Shown: positions 8,985-19,976, numbered from the stretch's first letter. The stretch is DNA of 64,000 nucleotides from Methyloglobulus sp. (GCA_013141505.1 JABFQX010000009.1:1-64000), one strand, 5' to 3'. Made by a program: numbers and translations. Notes: a model not told the origin generated them from the sequence alone.

Positions 8985-10782
8985 CCTAATCCCAGCAACG
9001 AAGCAGCGTGTGGCCAGCAAAGCCGAAGCGCGTGTGCAGGAAGCGCCTATAGCGTACGAACCTAGTTCTTCCGCACCCACTACCCGTAATCAAACAGCGC
9101 GAAACTCACAAAACCAGCCAATAACCCCTGATTTAAACGCCCCGCTTGTCGAAGAGCAACGTATTACGCCCGTTCAGCCTGAGCTTGAGAGTTCTGTTCG
9201 TTTTTATACACCACAGGGAACTGAGCCTGTCGATTCCGCTCGTCCTGAGCCTGTCGAAGGACAGCCACAACAAATCAACTACAACCCCGACGTACTCACC
9301 TGTCTGGCAAACCTGAGCAATGATGAAATCTTCACCCCGCCAGAGTTGGCCAACCAAATGCTGGATCTATTGCCAGCCGAATTATGGCAAAACCCAGAAG
9401 CCAAATTTTTAGACCCCGTCACCAAATCCGGCGTCTTTCTACGGGAAATCGCCAAACGCCTGAATGCCGGTTTGGCAGAGCAAATCCCAGACCTGCAAAC
9501 AAGGCTGAACCATATCTTCACCCAGCAACTTTATGGCATTGCCATTACCGAGCTCACTTCGCTGTTGGCGCGGCGCAGTGTGTATTGCGCCAAAAAAGCC
9601 AACAGCCCTTATTCCATTTGCACGGCGTTTACTACCGAACAAGGCAATATCCTGTTTAGTCGCATTGACCACACCTGGAATAACGGCAAATGCACTTACT
9701 GCGGCGCAAGCGAAAAAGAGTATGCGCGTGATGCAGGCTTGGAAAGCCATGCTTACCAATTTATACATACCGACCAGCCACAAAACTTATTTGGAAAAGA
9801 CATGAAATTTGATGTGATTGTTGGGAATCCGCCGTATCAGTTAGGCGATGGTGGAGCTGGAACAAGTGCTACACCAATTTATCAATTATTTGTTAAACAA
9901 GGGATTAAGTTAAATCCAAAGTTTTTATTAATGATTACTCCTGCACGATGGTTTTCAGGTGGTAAAGGATTAGATGATTTTAGAAAAGATATGCTAAATG
10001 ATAGATGCATACGAGAAATTCATGATTTTCCAGATGCCTCTACCATTTTTCCTGGTGTGCAAATAAAAGGAGGGATTTGTTATTTTCTGAGAGAAAAAGA
10101 GCAAGAAGGGCTTTGCCGTGTTTCTTCTTATAGTGCTGAAAAGTTAGTTTCCAAGATGGAAAGACCACTACTAGAAAAAGATGCTGATAGCTTTATACGA
10201 TATAACGAGGCAATTTCTGTAGTTAAGAAGGTGAAAAAGGCAAACGAAAAATCAATAATGCCTCAAATAAGCTCAAGAAAGCCATTCGGATTATCAACCA
10301 CTTATAAAGGGAAAAGTCAGGTTTTTGAAAATGCTATAAAGCTCTATCAAAACGGTGGAGTAGGTTATATTGCAGGCGATGTAATAACAACAAATTTGGA
10401 AATAATACATAAATTTAAAGTGTTAATTCCAAGGGCTGGCAGCGGTAGCGATTCATTTCCATATCCAATATTAGGTAAGCCTTTTGTTGTAGAGCCTAAT
10501 AGCGCATGTACTGAAACATATATTGTTGCTGGTAACTATGACAATAAGGCCCAAGCAAATAACCTTGCTTCGTACATAAGAACAAAATTCTTTCGGTTCA
10601 TGGTGCTGCTAACTAAATCAACTCAAGATGCATCATCAAAAGTTTACAAATTCGTACCAATCCAAGATTTTACTCAAAGCTGGACAGACGAAAGACTCTA
10701 CCAAAAATACGGCTTAACTCCTGAAGAAATCGCTTTCATTGAATCCATGATCCGCCCCATGGAGTTAGCAAGCGATGAGTGA
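8974..10782 (+). CDS. Eco57I-type adenine methyltransferase / specificity subunit
   Basis: A 602-residue protein starting at ATG 8974 with GGAGG upstream and an 11-base overlap with the previous gene. After a low-complexity N-terminal 110 residues (including a translated repeat at 9221-9265) come EIFTPPELANQMLDLLP, a degenerate motif I (FLDPVTKSGVFLREI, lacking the usual G-x-G), a possible zinc site (CTYCGASE), and motif IV VIVGNPPYQLG, the adenine-N6 catalytic motif. The C-terminal half (about residues 285-560) should be the target-recognition region; it is strikingly AT-rich compared with the first half. It may act as a pair with the phase-variable subunit, which has the good cofactor motif but no NPPY. 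Confidence 0.8.
9221..9265. repeat. Palindromic repeat inserted in methyltransferase gene 2
   Basis: The sequence has two copies of GAGCCTGTCGA, the same repeat arm as in the intergenic elements at 38283 and 41493. It is translated as EPVDSARPEPVEG, a peptide typical of this repeat when it lands in coding sequence. Confidence 0.6.
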
Positions 10783-10871
10783 GTCAATTTTTCCACCTCG
10801 TCATCCTCGTCTAGTGGCAAGTGTTCAATGCTAAAATTATTGCTTAATCAATGGATTTTGGATAGCAAAGC

Positions 10872-11894
10872 ATGGGTGAACGGTTAAATACAGGCGAAAT
10901 ACTCATTTATAAAAATGTTGAAGGCAATATTGCCTTGGATGTGCGGCTAATGGATGACACGGTGTGGCTAACGCAAGCGCAAATGGAGGCATTGTTTGGT
11001 AAGGCAAAATCAACCATTAGCGAGCATATTAGCAATGTGTTTGCCGAGGGTGAATGTGATGCAGAAGTGGCTGTTCGGGATTTCCGAATAACCACTGCAC
11101 ATGGCGCTATTGCTGGCAAAACGCAGGAATCTCCCATTAAAGCTTATAACCTTGATGTGGTGATTTCGGTAGGGTATCGGGTTAAGTCGCCTCAAGGTAC
11201 GCAGTTTAGAATATGGGCAACACAGCGGCTTAAAGAGTACCTTGTTAAAGGCTTTGCACTGAATGATGTGCGCTTTAAAACGGGCAATGCTGTGCAATAT
11301 TTTGATGAATTGCAAGCACGCATTCGTGAAATACGCCTCTCTGAAAAGTTTTTTTACCAAAAAATTAAGGATATTTACACTACCAGCATTGATTACGACC
11401 CTAAAGATGAAGCAACGATCCGCTTTTTTAAATTGGTGCAAAATAAATTGCTGTGGGCAATATCTCAACAAACTGCCGCAGAGTTAGTGTACCGCCGAGT
11501 GGATGCTAACTTGCCTTTGCTGGGCATGTTATCGGTAGATAATAAAGGTGCAAGCATCAATAAGGCGGATATTAGCATTGCCAAAAATTACTTGAATGAA
11601 GATGAGCTTAAATTGTTAGGCTTGTTGGTTGAGCAATATTTAGCTTTTGCCGAAACAATGGCACAACAACAAACACCCATGACGATGAAAGATTGGGCAG
11701 CGCGACTAGACAGTATTTTGCAGTTAAATGGGCGCGAGTTGCTTAGCCACGCGGGTAAAATTAGCCACCAAATGGCGGTTGAAAAATCGAATCGTGAGCT
11801 AGAAAAATACCAAGCTGCAAAAAAAATAATCGAAAAAGAACAAAGCCTAAAAGAAATAGAACAAGATATTAAACAACTTACAAAGCCAAAATAA
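10872..11894 (+). CDS. RhuM family protein
   Basis: A 340-residue protein opening with GEILIYKNVEGNIALDVRLMDDTVWLTQAQMEALFGKAKSTIS split across positions 7-50, the signature of the RhuM family (helix-turn-helix-like N-terminus with WLTQ-x-QMA). A conserved YNLDVVISVGYRVKS segment follows at about residue 95, and the C-terminal 60 residues are a charged coiled coil. RhuM proteins commonly sit inside type I/III-like R-M loci or next to Fic-like toxins; the biochemical role is not settled. Here it lies between the methyltransferase and the restriction gene, separated by 89 bases from the former and 3 from the latter. Confidence 0.85.
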   Translation: MGERLNTGEILIYKNVEGNIALDVRLMDDTVWLTQAQMEALFGKAKSTISEHISNVFAEGECDAEVAVRDFRITTAHGAIAGKTQESPIKAYNLDVVISVGYRVKSPQGTQFRIWATQRLKEYLVKGFALNDVRFKTGNAVQYFDELQARIREIRLSEKFFYQKIKDIYTTSIDYDPKDEATIRFFKLVQNKLLWAISQQTAAELVYRRVDANLPLLGMLSVDNKGASINKADISIAKNYLNEDELKLLGLLVEQYLAFAETMAQQQTPMTMKDWAARLDSILQLNGRELLSHAGKISHQMAVEKSNRELEKYQAAKKIIEKEQSLKEIEQDIKQLTKPK

Positions 11895-11897
11895 AAC

Positions 11898-14384
11898 ATG
11901 AGCCAATTGCTGTTTCCACCCCTAAATCCCCCCAAAATCTATGCCTACTCTGATAGCCGTTTTACGGGTTGCCTGAAAGTGGGCTATACCAGCAAGAGCG
12001 TACAAGAACGGGTTGCCGCACAATACCCCGTTAATTTACCAGCGCAATCTTACACAATAGAGTTAGATGAAATTGCCATGCGTGAGGATGGCAGTTTTTT
12101 TACTGACCATGATGTGCATGGCGTGTTAAGTCGAAAACAAGTTAAACGCCTTGAGGGCGAGTGGTTTGAATGCAGTTTAGAGGCGGTAAAAGCAGCGATT
12201 GTTGAAGTTAAAACCGACAAACGCCATGAAGATACCCGCACGTTGAACTTTGGCTTGCGCCCTGAGCAATCCGCCGCCGTGGCTAAGGCAATGGCTTATT
12301 TCAAGGGCTTTAAACAAGATAAAGAAAATAAGGATAAAACACCGCATTTTTTATGGAATGCCAAAATGCGTTTTAGCAAAACTTTTGCTACGTATCAATT
12401 AGCGAAAAAGATGGGCTGGACGAAAATTCTCATCCTGACTTTTAAGCCTGCGGTACAAAATGCCTGAGAGGAAGATTTAGCCAATCATCTGGATTTTGCC
12501 GGCTGGCAGTTTGTTTCTAAAAAAAGCTTGGATTTAAAAGAACCTGATACCAACAAACCGATGGTGTGCTTTGGCTCGTTTCAGGATTATTTAGGCAAAA
12601 ATAAAGCTGGTGGCATTAAAGCCCAAAATGAATGGGTGCATACCACCAATTGGGATTGTATCGCGTTTGATGAATATCACTATGGCGCGTGGCGCGAAAG
12701 TGCCAAAGAGTTGTTTGAAGCGGAAAGTGCAGGTGAAATCGGCGAGGGGCTGGATTATTTTGATGAAGCCAATATGCCGATTACCACCAGTGCGTATTTG
12801 TATTTGTCTGGCACACCGTTTAGGGCGATTTCATCGGGTGAATTTATAGAAGAACAGATTTATAACTGGACGTATTCGGATGAGCAACGCGCAAAAGAAG
12901 CGTGGCAGACGGAGAACAATCCTTATGCCAGTTTACCGCGCATGGTGATGCTGACCTACCAATTGCCTGATGCGATACGTGATGTCGCCATGAAGGGTGA
13001 ATATAACGAGTTTGATTTGAACGAGTTTTTTAAAGCGGAAGGGCAAGGTAAACAAGCACAATTCAAATACGAAAGCGAGGTGCAAAAATGGCTGGATTTA
13101 ATCCGTGGCGCGTTTGCAGAAACCACCATTGATAACCTGAAACTGGGCGCAGAAAAACCGCCGATGCCGTTTTCCGATGTACGCTTGCTGAATGTGCTAT
13201 CGCATACCTTTTGGTTTTTACCCACGGTCGCGGCCTGCCACGCCATGAATAATTTAATTGGGCAAAAAAAAAACACGTTTTATCACGATTACACCGTGGT
13301 TGTAGCGGCTGGGTTTGATGCGGGCATTGGCGTGGCGGCATTACCGCCGGTTAAAAAAGTCATGGGCAACTCATTAAAAACTAAAACCATTACGCTGTCT
13401 TGCGGCAAATTGACCACCGGTGTATCGGTCGCACCGTGGACGGGCATGTTGATGTTGCGGAACGTCACCAGCCCGGAAACTTATTTTCAGGCGGCGTTTC
13501 GGGTACAAACGCCGTGGGTGTTGCGTGGGCATGATGCTAATGATCCAAACAATGAACTCATTGTTAAAAACGAATGTTATGTGTTCGACTTTGCCCCCGA
13601 CAGGGCGTTGCGCCAGATTGCCGATTACAGTTGCCGCTTGAATGTGGACGATAGCAATCCAGAAGCCAAAGTTGCGGAGTTTATCCACTTTTTGCCTGTA
13701 TTGGCGTATGACGGCAGCTCCATGAAGCAAATCAACGCTGCCGGTATTTTGGATATGGCTATGAGCGGTACCACGGCAACTTTATTGGCGAGGCGTTGGG
13801 AAAGTGCGTTACTGGTGAATGTGGATAACGGCACGCTGGAAAAACTCATGCGAAACGAAGCCGCCATGAAAGCCTTAATGAATATCGAAGGTTTTCGTAG
13901 CTTAAACCAAGACATTGAAACTATCATCAATAAATCGGAATCGGTTAAAAAAGCCAAACAAGAAGCCAGTGAGCGCGATTTGACTAAGGACGAAAAGAAA
14001 CAGATGACGGATGAAGAAAAAGAATATAAATCACTGCGCAAACAAATCCAGGAAAAACTGATTAAATTTGCCACGCGCATCCCCGTGTTCATGTACTTGA
14101 CCGATTACCGGGAACGCAGCCTGAAAGATGTAATTACGCAACTTGAACCCGACCTGTTCAGAAAAGTGACGGGCTTAACGCAAAAAGATTTTGAATTGTT
14201 GGTAAGTTTAGGTCTGTTTAACAGTGGCTTATTGAATGATGCGGTTTATAAATTCAAACGCTATGAAGACGCCAGCCTGGAATACGTTGGCATCAACAGG
14301 CACGAAGGCGAAAATGTTGGCTTGTATGATACGGTTTTAAATGCAACCGATTACCAGGATAGCTTTGACGCTTTAAGTGTGTAG
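11898..14384 (+). pseudogene. GIY-YIG/DEAD-helicase restriction subunit broken by one nonsense codon
   Basis: One frame runs from ATG 11898 to TAG 14384 and would encode about 828 residues except for a TGA at 12465-12467. Restoring Trp there gives AVQNA-W-EEDLANHLDF, which matches how relatives read through this point. Domains: an N-terminal GIY-YIG/T5orf172-like nuclease (KVGYTSKSV at about 25-33), then a superfamily 2 helicase with a Walker A-like WNAKMRFSKTFA (the usual Gly before Lys-Thr is Ser), a DEAD-box-like FDEYHYGAW, and the motif III-like YLSGTPFRA. The second part could restart at TTG 12528, but it would lack the ATP-binding loop. Probably the lost restriction subunit of this R-M locus; a sequencing error is the alternative. 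Confidence 0.8.
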
Positions 14385-14393
14385 CTCAAATTC

Positions 14394-14472
14394 AATCGCC
14401 TGCCTTAATCCAACGGCTTTTCCCTTCCTTTCAGCGTAAGCATCATTCGGTTTATCCCAAGCAACACTTAAC
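14394..14472. repeat. Direct repeat copy 2, right flank of R-M island
   Basis: It begins AATCGCCTGCCTTAATCCA and contains GTAAGCATCATTCGGTTTAT, matching the dsbD 3' end and terminator at 7501-7570, with a short insert between the two conserved parts and a decayed right arm of the hairpin. Confidence 0.65.
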
Positions 14473-14934
14473 AGCAAGTTGAAAGCCATTACAAAAACTT
14501 TGCCTCTCCCTTAGTGTACCGCCCTTTAACCAGTGTGGTTGCTGTTGTCTATAAATTTAAGATACCCCCCAAACTCCCCCCTATATCCAAGCCCGCAATT
14601 TCACGGCAAAGTCAAGCAACGGCTATCTGAAACGGCGTAGCTTTATTCATCGAGTATCCGAATAATTTGCTAAAAAACCCCCAAGCAAATTCTTCGGTTC
14701 ATCGATTTTTCCATTTTCTTCAATATCTTATATTTTTATTGTATTTACTTAAATATTTTTAATTTGGATGTGATTGACAGGATTATATAACTTGATATTC
14801 TACGCTCGCATATACGAGAATTTGCTTGCAACCTATGTAATATCATTCGTCAAAATATGTTGTGTAAAACCTGCACAGGTACTGTTCAGTTGTTTTATTT
14901 TATGGAAAACCACACATTGATTTAAGGAGGGACA
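14473..14934. other. Intergenic region upstream of metallophosphatase gene
   Basis: No gene is seen. The stretch from 14700 to 14890 is AT-rich and probably carries the promoter of the downstream gene. No confident promoter boxes or known repeats were recognised. Confidence 0.3.
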
Positions 14935-17295
14935 ATGACTGTCCTGCGTATATTCAAATCGTTGCCAAGCGCGACAAAATTTCTTTGTTTTACTTTCGGA
15001 ATACTATTTTTAGGTCTACAACACGCCCAAGCCGTTCCACGGCAGATAGGAGTTTGTAACAGCACAAAAGCAACCCAACCGATAAGTTTTGTACACATTT
15101 CCGATTTACATGGTCGGTTTGGTGCCAGTTTTGCCGATAAATGGGCCAAACTTCGCTATTATTACGAACTCGCTGCAACCACAAACCCTTACACTGTTTT
15201 TACCGATGCCGGTGATGATTACGAAAAAGGCTCCGTTGCCGAATTAATTTCTGAAGGCGCCGCAGCCCGGGAAGCTGTTTTTGCAATGGGCTTTGATGTC
15301 CGCGCTTTGGGTAATCACGATTTCGCTTGGGGTGAAAAAGAGTTACTGCCGTATTCGCACGATCCGAAGTCAATCGTACTGGCATCTAATACCGCTTACA
15401 GAAGCACTAACCCTTCAGGTTTTGGTGGAGTTGATTACGCGGAGTTGCAAGTTGGCTGCGTTAAGGTTGGTTTTTTTGGCATGGTTTCACAGCCGTGGAA
15501 CGAGTTCGACTCTCAATATGTCGGTGATTTCCTGCCCAACTTTACCCAACGCTGGGATTGGGTGACACGGGCACAAGAAATTATCACCGCACATCGTAGC
15601 AGCGTTGATATATTGGTGATGGTCAGTCATCTCGGCTTTAACACCGATGCGGTGGTTGTCAACGGCACACCCAAAGCGACTGATGCAACAACCAGTAACA
15701 TAGACTTGGTACTGGGCGGACACAATCACGACGGCTTTCAAAGTGCCATTGCAAAAAAGACTTTAATCGTCCAGCCCGAATACTTTGCTAACGGTCTGAC
15801 CCAAATTGACCTGGTTTGGGATTTGAAGAGAAAAAGGCTCGTTTCCCGGCTTCCAACCCCAAAAAACGTCTATACCACCGTCATTACAGGGACGAATACA
15901 ACCCTACAACAATCTTTGCGTAACATTGCTGACAAATATGCACCCGAGGCGGAAAAACAAATCGGTCAAATGGAAGTAGGACACAACTATGTACAGCTGG
16001 CTACTATTGCTGCCACCGCGGGCATGTTTGACTATCAAGCTGATGCCGCATTGATCGATCCGACCAAAACCTGGGTGGCCTCATACAATGCCGGCCCTGT
16101 TACACAACAAATGATGCTTAACCTCTATCTGGTTGAACGGCAAAAATCAGGCACCCCCGGTTTCAACGGATTTTACACCGCCACCGTCAGCGGTACCGAC
16201 CTTGCCGCGATGAAAGCTGCACAACCAAGTTGGGTTTATGTGGGTGCCTCATCACCGTCACCAACCGCTTTGTATACGGTGTTGTTGCATAAAGCACCGG
16301 CATTAAATCCAGCCAGTTTTTTTCCTGCGACAACCCGCTTAACGAATGTTGCCTTTAAATCGGAAGCCTGGCTTGCGTTGGATCAATATGCACGTTCGCG
16401 GACAGCGGCCTGCCTTTATATGGACACCAACAATACCCTGCCATCCTGCCAACAAGATACATTCACGACTGTGTGGAACTTTAACGATTCAACCCAGCCT
16501 TTCCTGAAAGATCGCGGCACGGCTGCTTTGGCGTATCGTGACACTGCAAACTCAGGCTGGGGGCCACAATTTACGGCATTCGCATCAACCACAGCTCTTG
16601 GCATACCTAACTTGCCTAATGGTGCATCAGGTGTAATGGCATTTCCCAGGACTTTTCCGACCGAGGGCTATACCATTACTCATGGCTTTCCAGCCAATGG
16701 GGCTTTTAATGCCAATGGTTTAGTGTCAAATTACACATTGGTGATGGATGTGCTTTGGCCGTTTAGCAGTGACGGCTTGTGGCGGTCTTTATTGCAAACA
16801 AATCTGGCGAATAATGACGATGGTGATTGGTTTGTAAATAACGTCAGCGGCGGAGGCATTGGCATTAACGGGCAATATTTTGGCTCGCTTCAACCCGGTG
16901 TTTGGAATCGCATTGGCATTGTAGTCACTGCCCAAGCCACAGGCGGCACCCTGCAATTCTATATCAATGGTCAATTGGCAGGTACGATTACGTCTGCAGG
17001 TCAGCGCTTCGCCCTCAGCAACCAATTGTTGGCATTTACCGACGATGACAGCGAAACGGCACCGGGATACCTTAACGCGATGCTGTTAAGCAACCGCGCA
17101 TTTACCGCAACGGAAATTGCTTCCCTGGCCGGCCCTTCCGCAATTATGACTTGGCCGACAAGCAATGCGGCAACCCAAGCGGCATCACCGCTCAATGGCG
17201 TTAGTTTAAGTCAGCCACCTACAGTTTATCGCGGCCCTATGCCTCAAAACGGCATGGAGCATGATAATAAGGCGGCGAAATTGCGGCTGCAATAA
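14935..17295 (+). CDS. Secreted metallophosphatase/5'-nucleotidase with C-terminal LamG-like domain
   Basis: The ATG at 14935 follows AAGGAGG. A signal peptide (cleavage near AQA, residue about 32) precedes a calcineurin-type metallophosphoesterase domain with all core motifs: HISDLHGRFG, TDAGDDYEKGS, GNHDFAWG, VSHLGF and GGHNHDG, which bind two metal ions. A 5'-nucleotidase C-terminal-like domain follows (about 330-500). The last 250 residues look like a concanavalin/LamG jelly roll (NYTLVMDVLWPF, GVWNRIGIVV, LQFYINGQLAG). The product is probably exported and hydrolyses nucleotides or other phosphate esters; the LamG domain may bind carbohydrate. No C-terminal anchor is evident. 786 aa. It is alone, followed by its own terminator. 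Confidence 0.85.
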   Translation: MTVLRIFKSLPSATKFLCFTFGILFLGLQHAQAVPRQIGVCNSTKATQPISFVHISDLHGRFGASFADKWAKLRYYYELAATTNPYTVFTDAGDDYEKGSVAELISEGAAAREAVFAMGFDVRALGNHDFAWGEKELLPYSHDPKSIVLASNTAYRSTNPSGFGGVDYAELQVGCVKVGFFGMVSQPWNEFDSQYVGDFLPNFTQRWDWVTRAQEIITAHRSSVDILVMVSHLGFNTDAVVVNGTPKATDATTSNIDLVLGGHNHDGFQSAIAKKTLIVQPEYFANGLTQIDLVWDLKRKRLVSRLPTPKNVYTTVITGTNTTLQQSLRNIADKYAPEAEKQIGQMEVGHNYVQLATIAATAGMFDYQADAALIDPTKTWVASYNAGPVTQQMMLNLYLVERQKSGTPGFNGFYTATVSGTDLAAMKAAQPSWVYVGASSPSPTALYTVLLHKAPALNPASFFPATTRLTNVAFKSEAWLALDQYARSRTAACLYMDTNNTLPSCQQDTFTTVWNFNDSTQPFLKDRGTAALAYRDTANSGWGPQFTAFASTTALGIPNLPNGASGVMAFPRTFPTEGYTITHGFPANGAFNANGLVSNYTLVMDVLWPFSSDGLWRSLLQTNLANNDDGDWFVNNVSGGGIGINGQYFGSLQPGVWNRIGIVVTAQATGGTLQFYINGQLAGTITSAGQRFALSNQLLAFTDDDSETAPGYLNAMLLSNRAFTATEIASLAGPSAIMTWPTSNAATQAASPLNGVSLSQPPTVYRGPMPQNGMEHDNKAAKLRLQ

Positions 17296-17342
17296 AAACG
17301 GTTAAGTCTTAACTAAACCGTTCATTGCCCTTCGACTAAAAG

Positions 17343-17385
17343 CAAGCTCGTCAAAGATAAATATCTTTTGTACGAGCTTGTTTTT
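17343..17385 (+). terminator. Intrinsic terminator after metallophosphatase gene
   Basis: CAAGCTCGT and ACGAGCTTG form a stem, with a nested AAAGAT-AAAT-ATCTTT pair inside the loop, followed by TTTTT. This is a standard Rho-independent terminator lying between the convergent metallophosphatase and feoC genes. Confidence 0.8.
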
Positions 17386-17433
17386 GTGTGTTATTGAAAT
17401 CAAGTATTGCGAATGTTGTGAGTTGCAATACTT

Positions 17434-17658
17434 TTATTTTTCGACCCATTCATAAAGTTCAGTCAGTGCAGGATCGCATTTACAACAGCCTGTGCTGCAC
17501 GATGTGCCGGAAGGCATTTTCCTGACAGCACCTTTGGCGATCCATTTCGACAACATGCCACGCAAAGCATCGGCATCGATATTAAAATGGTTTTCCATAT
17601 CCTTTAATGCGACACGTTTTTGCTGTTGTAAATAACTCCGTAACTCCGACAAGATCAT
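17434..17658 (-). CDS. feoC: FeoC-like iron transport accessory protein
   Basis: A 74-residue protein with the FeoC winged-helix pattern (MILSELRSYLQQQKRVALKDM...) and a C-terminal Cys cluster (CSTGCCKCDP) that in FeoC proteins may bind an Fe-S cluster. Its start overlaps the feoB stop by 4 bases (ATGA-type), so it is the last gene of feoABC. FeoC is thought to regulate or stabilise FeoB; direct evidence in this lineage is unknown to me. Confidence 0.85.
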   Translation of the reverse strand: MILSELRSYLQQQKRVALKDMENHFNIDADALRGMLSKWIAKGAVRKMPSGTSCSTGCCKCDPALTELYEWVEK

Positions 17659-19976
17659 AATATCGCTCTTTGTCTATGGGTTGGATGCGTATTCCTACCC
17701 AACAACCAAAGACTAAACAACACCACAACAAATCCAGACAGCAATCCTACTATCCAAATGAGCGAGTATTGAGGATGCTGGTTATAGGTCATTAATTGAT
17801 AAAAAACAGTTGCCGCCATATAGGCTATGCCGGTCGTCCAAAACACCACAAACACAGTCCAATTGAGGTTGGTTTCCCTGAGAATAGCGGCGGTTGCGGT
17901 AACGCAAGGCGCATAAAGCAAGATAAACAATAAGTAAGCAAACGCCCCGGTTTTGCCATCAAAACTTTTCTGCATTGCGGCAAAGGTAAGGGTTTTTACC
18001 TCTTGTTCACTGGCGGCAGCTTCTAAATCCTTTACATTGCCGATATTAAGCCCTAAAGGATCCAAAACATTATCGGCAAGTTTCTGCAAGTTTTCAGGAA
18101 CGGTCTTGCAGGCATTAATCAGGGCCTCCTTAAGATTGAAGGGTGCTTTGTCGGCTATTGTATTCACCGCTCCTAACTGGCTATACAACGCATCCAAGGT
18201 ACCAACAACGGCCTCTTTCGCCATTACGCCCGTAAATATACCTACCGTAGCAGGCCAATTTTCATCGTTGATTCCCATGGGCTTAAATAACGGTGTCAGG
18301 CTTTTGCCTATTTTGCTGAGTACCGAATTATTGCTGTTTTCGTTACCTAATGTACCATCTGCACCCAAGGCATTTAGGAAATTTAACACCAATACCATCG
18401 GTACGATTACCTTCCCTGCATTGACCAGAAATGACCGGAGCCTGTCCCAAGTTCTCGTCAACATGCCGCGTAATGTTGGTAAATGATAAGTCGGCAATTC
18501 CATAATAAACGGCATGGATTCACCCTTGAATAAGGTATGCCGCATAATCAGCCCGGTCAAAACAGCGACAGCAATACCTAACAGGTATAAGCCGAACACC
18601 ATGTTTTGCCCGCCCGTGGGGAAAAAAGCCGCTGCAAATAAAGCATAGACCGGCAATCTGGCACCACAGGACATAAACGGGTTCATCAGGTTGGTCAGAA
18701 TCCTGTCCCGCTGACTTTCCAATGTTCGAGTCGCCATAATTGCCGGTACATTACAGCCAAAACCAACAATCATGGGCACAAACGATTTACCGGGCAAACC
18801 AATCATCCGCATGAACCTGTCCATGACAAATGCAGCTCGCGCCATATAGCCCGAGTCTTCCAGCGCCGACAAAAACAGGAATAAAAAGCCAATAATCGGG
18901 ATAAACGTAGCAACCACTTGTACGCCACCACCGGCACCATTGGCAATCAATACAACCAACCATTCTGGCCAGTTCAATTTTCCTAGCTGTTCACTTAACC
19001 CATCAACTAATACTGCACCTACCACTTGGTCAAAAAAATCGACGAATGCTGTACCCAGGTTGATCGTAAACATGAACATCGCATACATAACTAGCAAAAA
19101 TACCGGTATGCCTAAAAACCGGTTTAGCACAATACCGTCTATCCTATCGGTCGTACGCCGACCTATATCGCCCTGCCTACATACGGCAATCTGGGTCAAT
19201 TGATTAACAAAACCATAACGCGCATCAGCTGCCAGTATATCAATTTCATCATTAGTTTCTGTCTCGACCCGGCTTTGTAGCTCTGCCACTAATGGGAATA
19301 TGCCAGGATTGGCAATTTGTCTAGCTAAGGTATCACCTTCTAACAAACGTACCGCTAACCAGCGTAAATTAAAGCGATTGGCAGTTATTTTGAGCACCAA
19401 TGAAAGCTCAGCTATAGCTTGTTCAAGCGCCGGAGGGTACTGAATGAGTGCGCTTGGGACAGTTTTATTTTGTGCAGAAAGATTAATGGCTTGTTTTAGG
19501 CTTGTTATCCCCTTTTTTGTTGTTGCAGAAATTGCAACAACAGGGCAACCTAATTCTTGGGCAATTAGCTCCGCATCTATATTGACACCCCGTTGTTTAA
19601 CAACGTCCATCATATTAAGCACCAAAATCATTGGTACTTGCATTTCTACCAATTGGGATGTTAGGTAAAGATTTCGTTCTATGCTGGAAGCATCGACAAT
19701 ATTGACGATAAGATCGGCGTTACCCGAAGCCACATAGTCTCTGGCGACCTTTTCATCCAACGATACTTGATCATCTGAAGATTCGAGCGAATAGGTTCCG
19801 GGTAGATCTACAACATGAACGATCTGACCATCAAAAATGTATTCACCGGTTTTTTTTTCTACAGTAACACCCGGCCAATTGCCTACCTGTTGGCTAGCAC
19901 CAGTGAGAGCATTGAAAAGCGTAGATTTCCCACAATTGGGATTACCGACGACACCAACGGTAAAGCGTTTTGCCAT
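17655..19976 (-). CDS. feoB: Ferrous iron permease FeoB
   Basis: A 773-residue protein with the N-terminal G domain ([15 protein letters not shown]1, DLPGTYSL G3, LNMMD G4, ISATTKKG G5), a helical switch region to about residue 260, and a polytopic membrane domain with the two Gate motifs (MSCGARLPVY and TAVV-region FTGVMAKEAVVG). FeoB imports Fe(II) across the inner membrane. Length is normal for the family. It shares one base with the feoA stop and four with feoC. Iron supply fits the high demand of nitrogenase and haem proteins in this genome, though this is inference. Confidence 0.97.
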   Translation of the reverse strand: MAKRFTVGVVGNPNCGKSTLFNALTGASQQVGNWPGVTVEKKTGEYIFDGQIVHVVDLPGTYSLESSDDQVSLDEKVARDYVASGNADLIVNIVDASSIERNLYLTSQLVEMQVPMILVLNMMDVVKQRGVNIDAELIAQELGCPVVAISATTKKGITSLKQAINLSAQNKTVPSALIQYPPALEQAIAELSLVLKITANRFNLRWLAVRLLEGDTLARQIANPGIFPLVAELQSRVETETNDEIDILAADARYGFVNQLTQIAVCRQGDIGRRTTDRIDGIVLNRFLGIPVFLLVMYAMFMFTINLGTAFVDFFDQVVGAVLVDGLSEQLGKLNWPEWLVVLIANGAGGGVQVVATFIPIIGFLFLFLSALEDSGYMARAAFVMDRFMRMIGLPGKSFVPMIVGFGCNVPAIMATRTLESQRDRILTNLMNPFMSCGARLPVYALFAAAFFPTGGQNMVFGLYLLGIAVAVLTGLIMRHTLFKGESMPFIMELPTYHLPTLRGMLTRTWDRLRSFLVNAGKVIVPMVLVLNFLNALGADGTLGNENSNNSVLSKIGKSLTPLFKPMGINDENWPATVGIFTGVMAKEAVVGTLDALYSQLGAVNTIADKAPFNLKEALINACKTVPENLQKLADNVLDPLGLNIGNVKDLEAAASEQEVKTLTFAAMQKSFDGKTGAFAYLLFILLYAPCVTATAAILRETNLNWTVFVVFWTTGIAYMAATVFYQLMTYNQHPQYSLIWIVGLLSGFVVVLFSLWLLGRNTHPTHRQRAIL

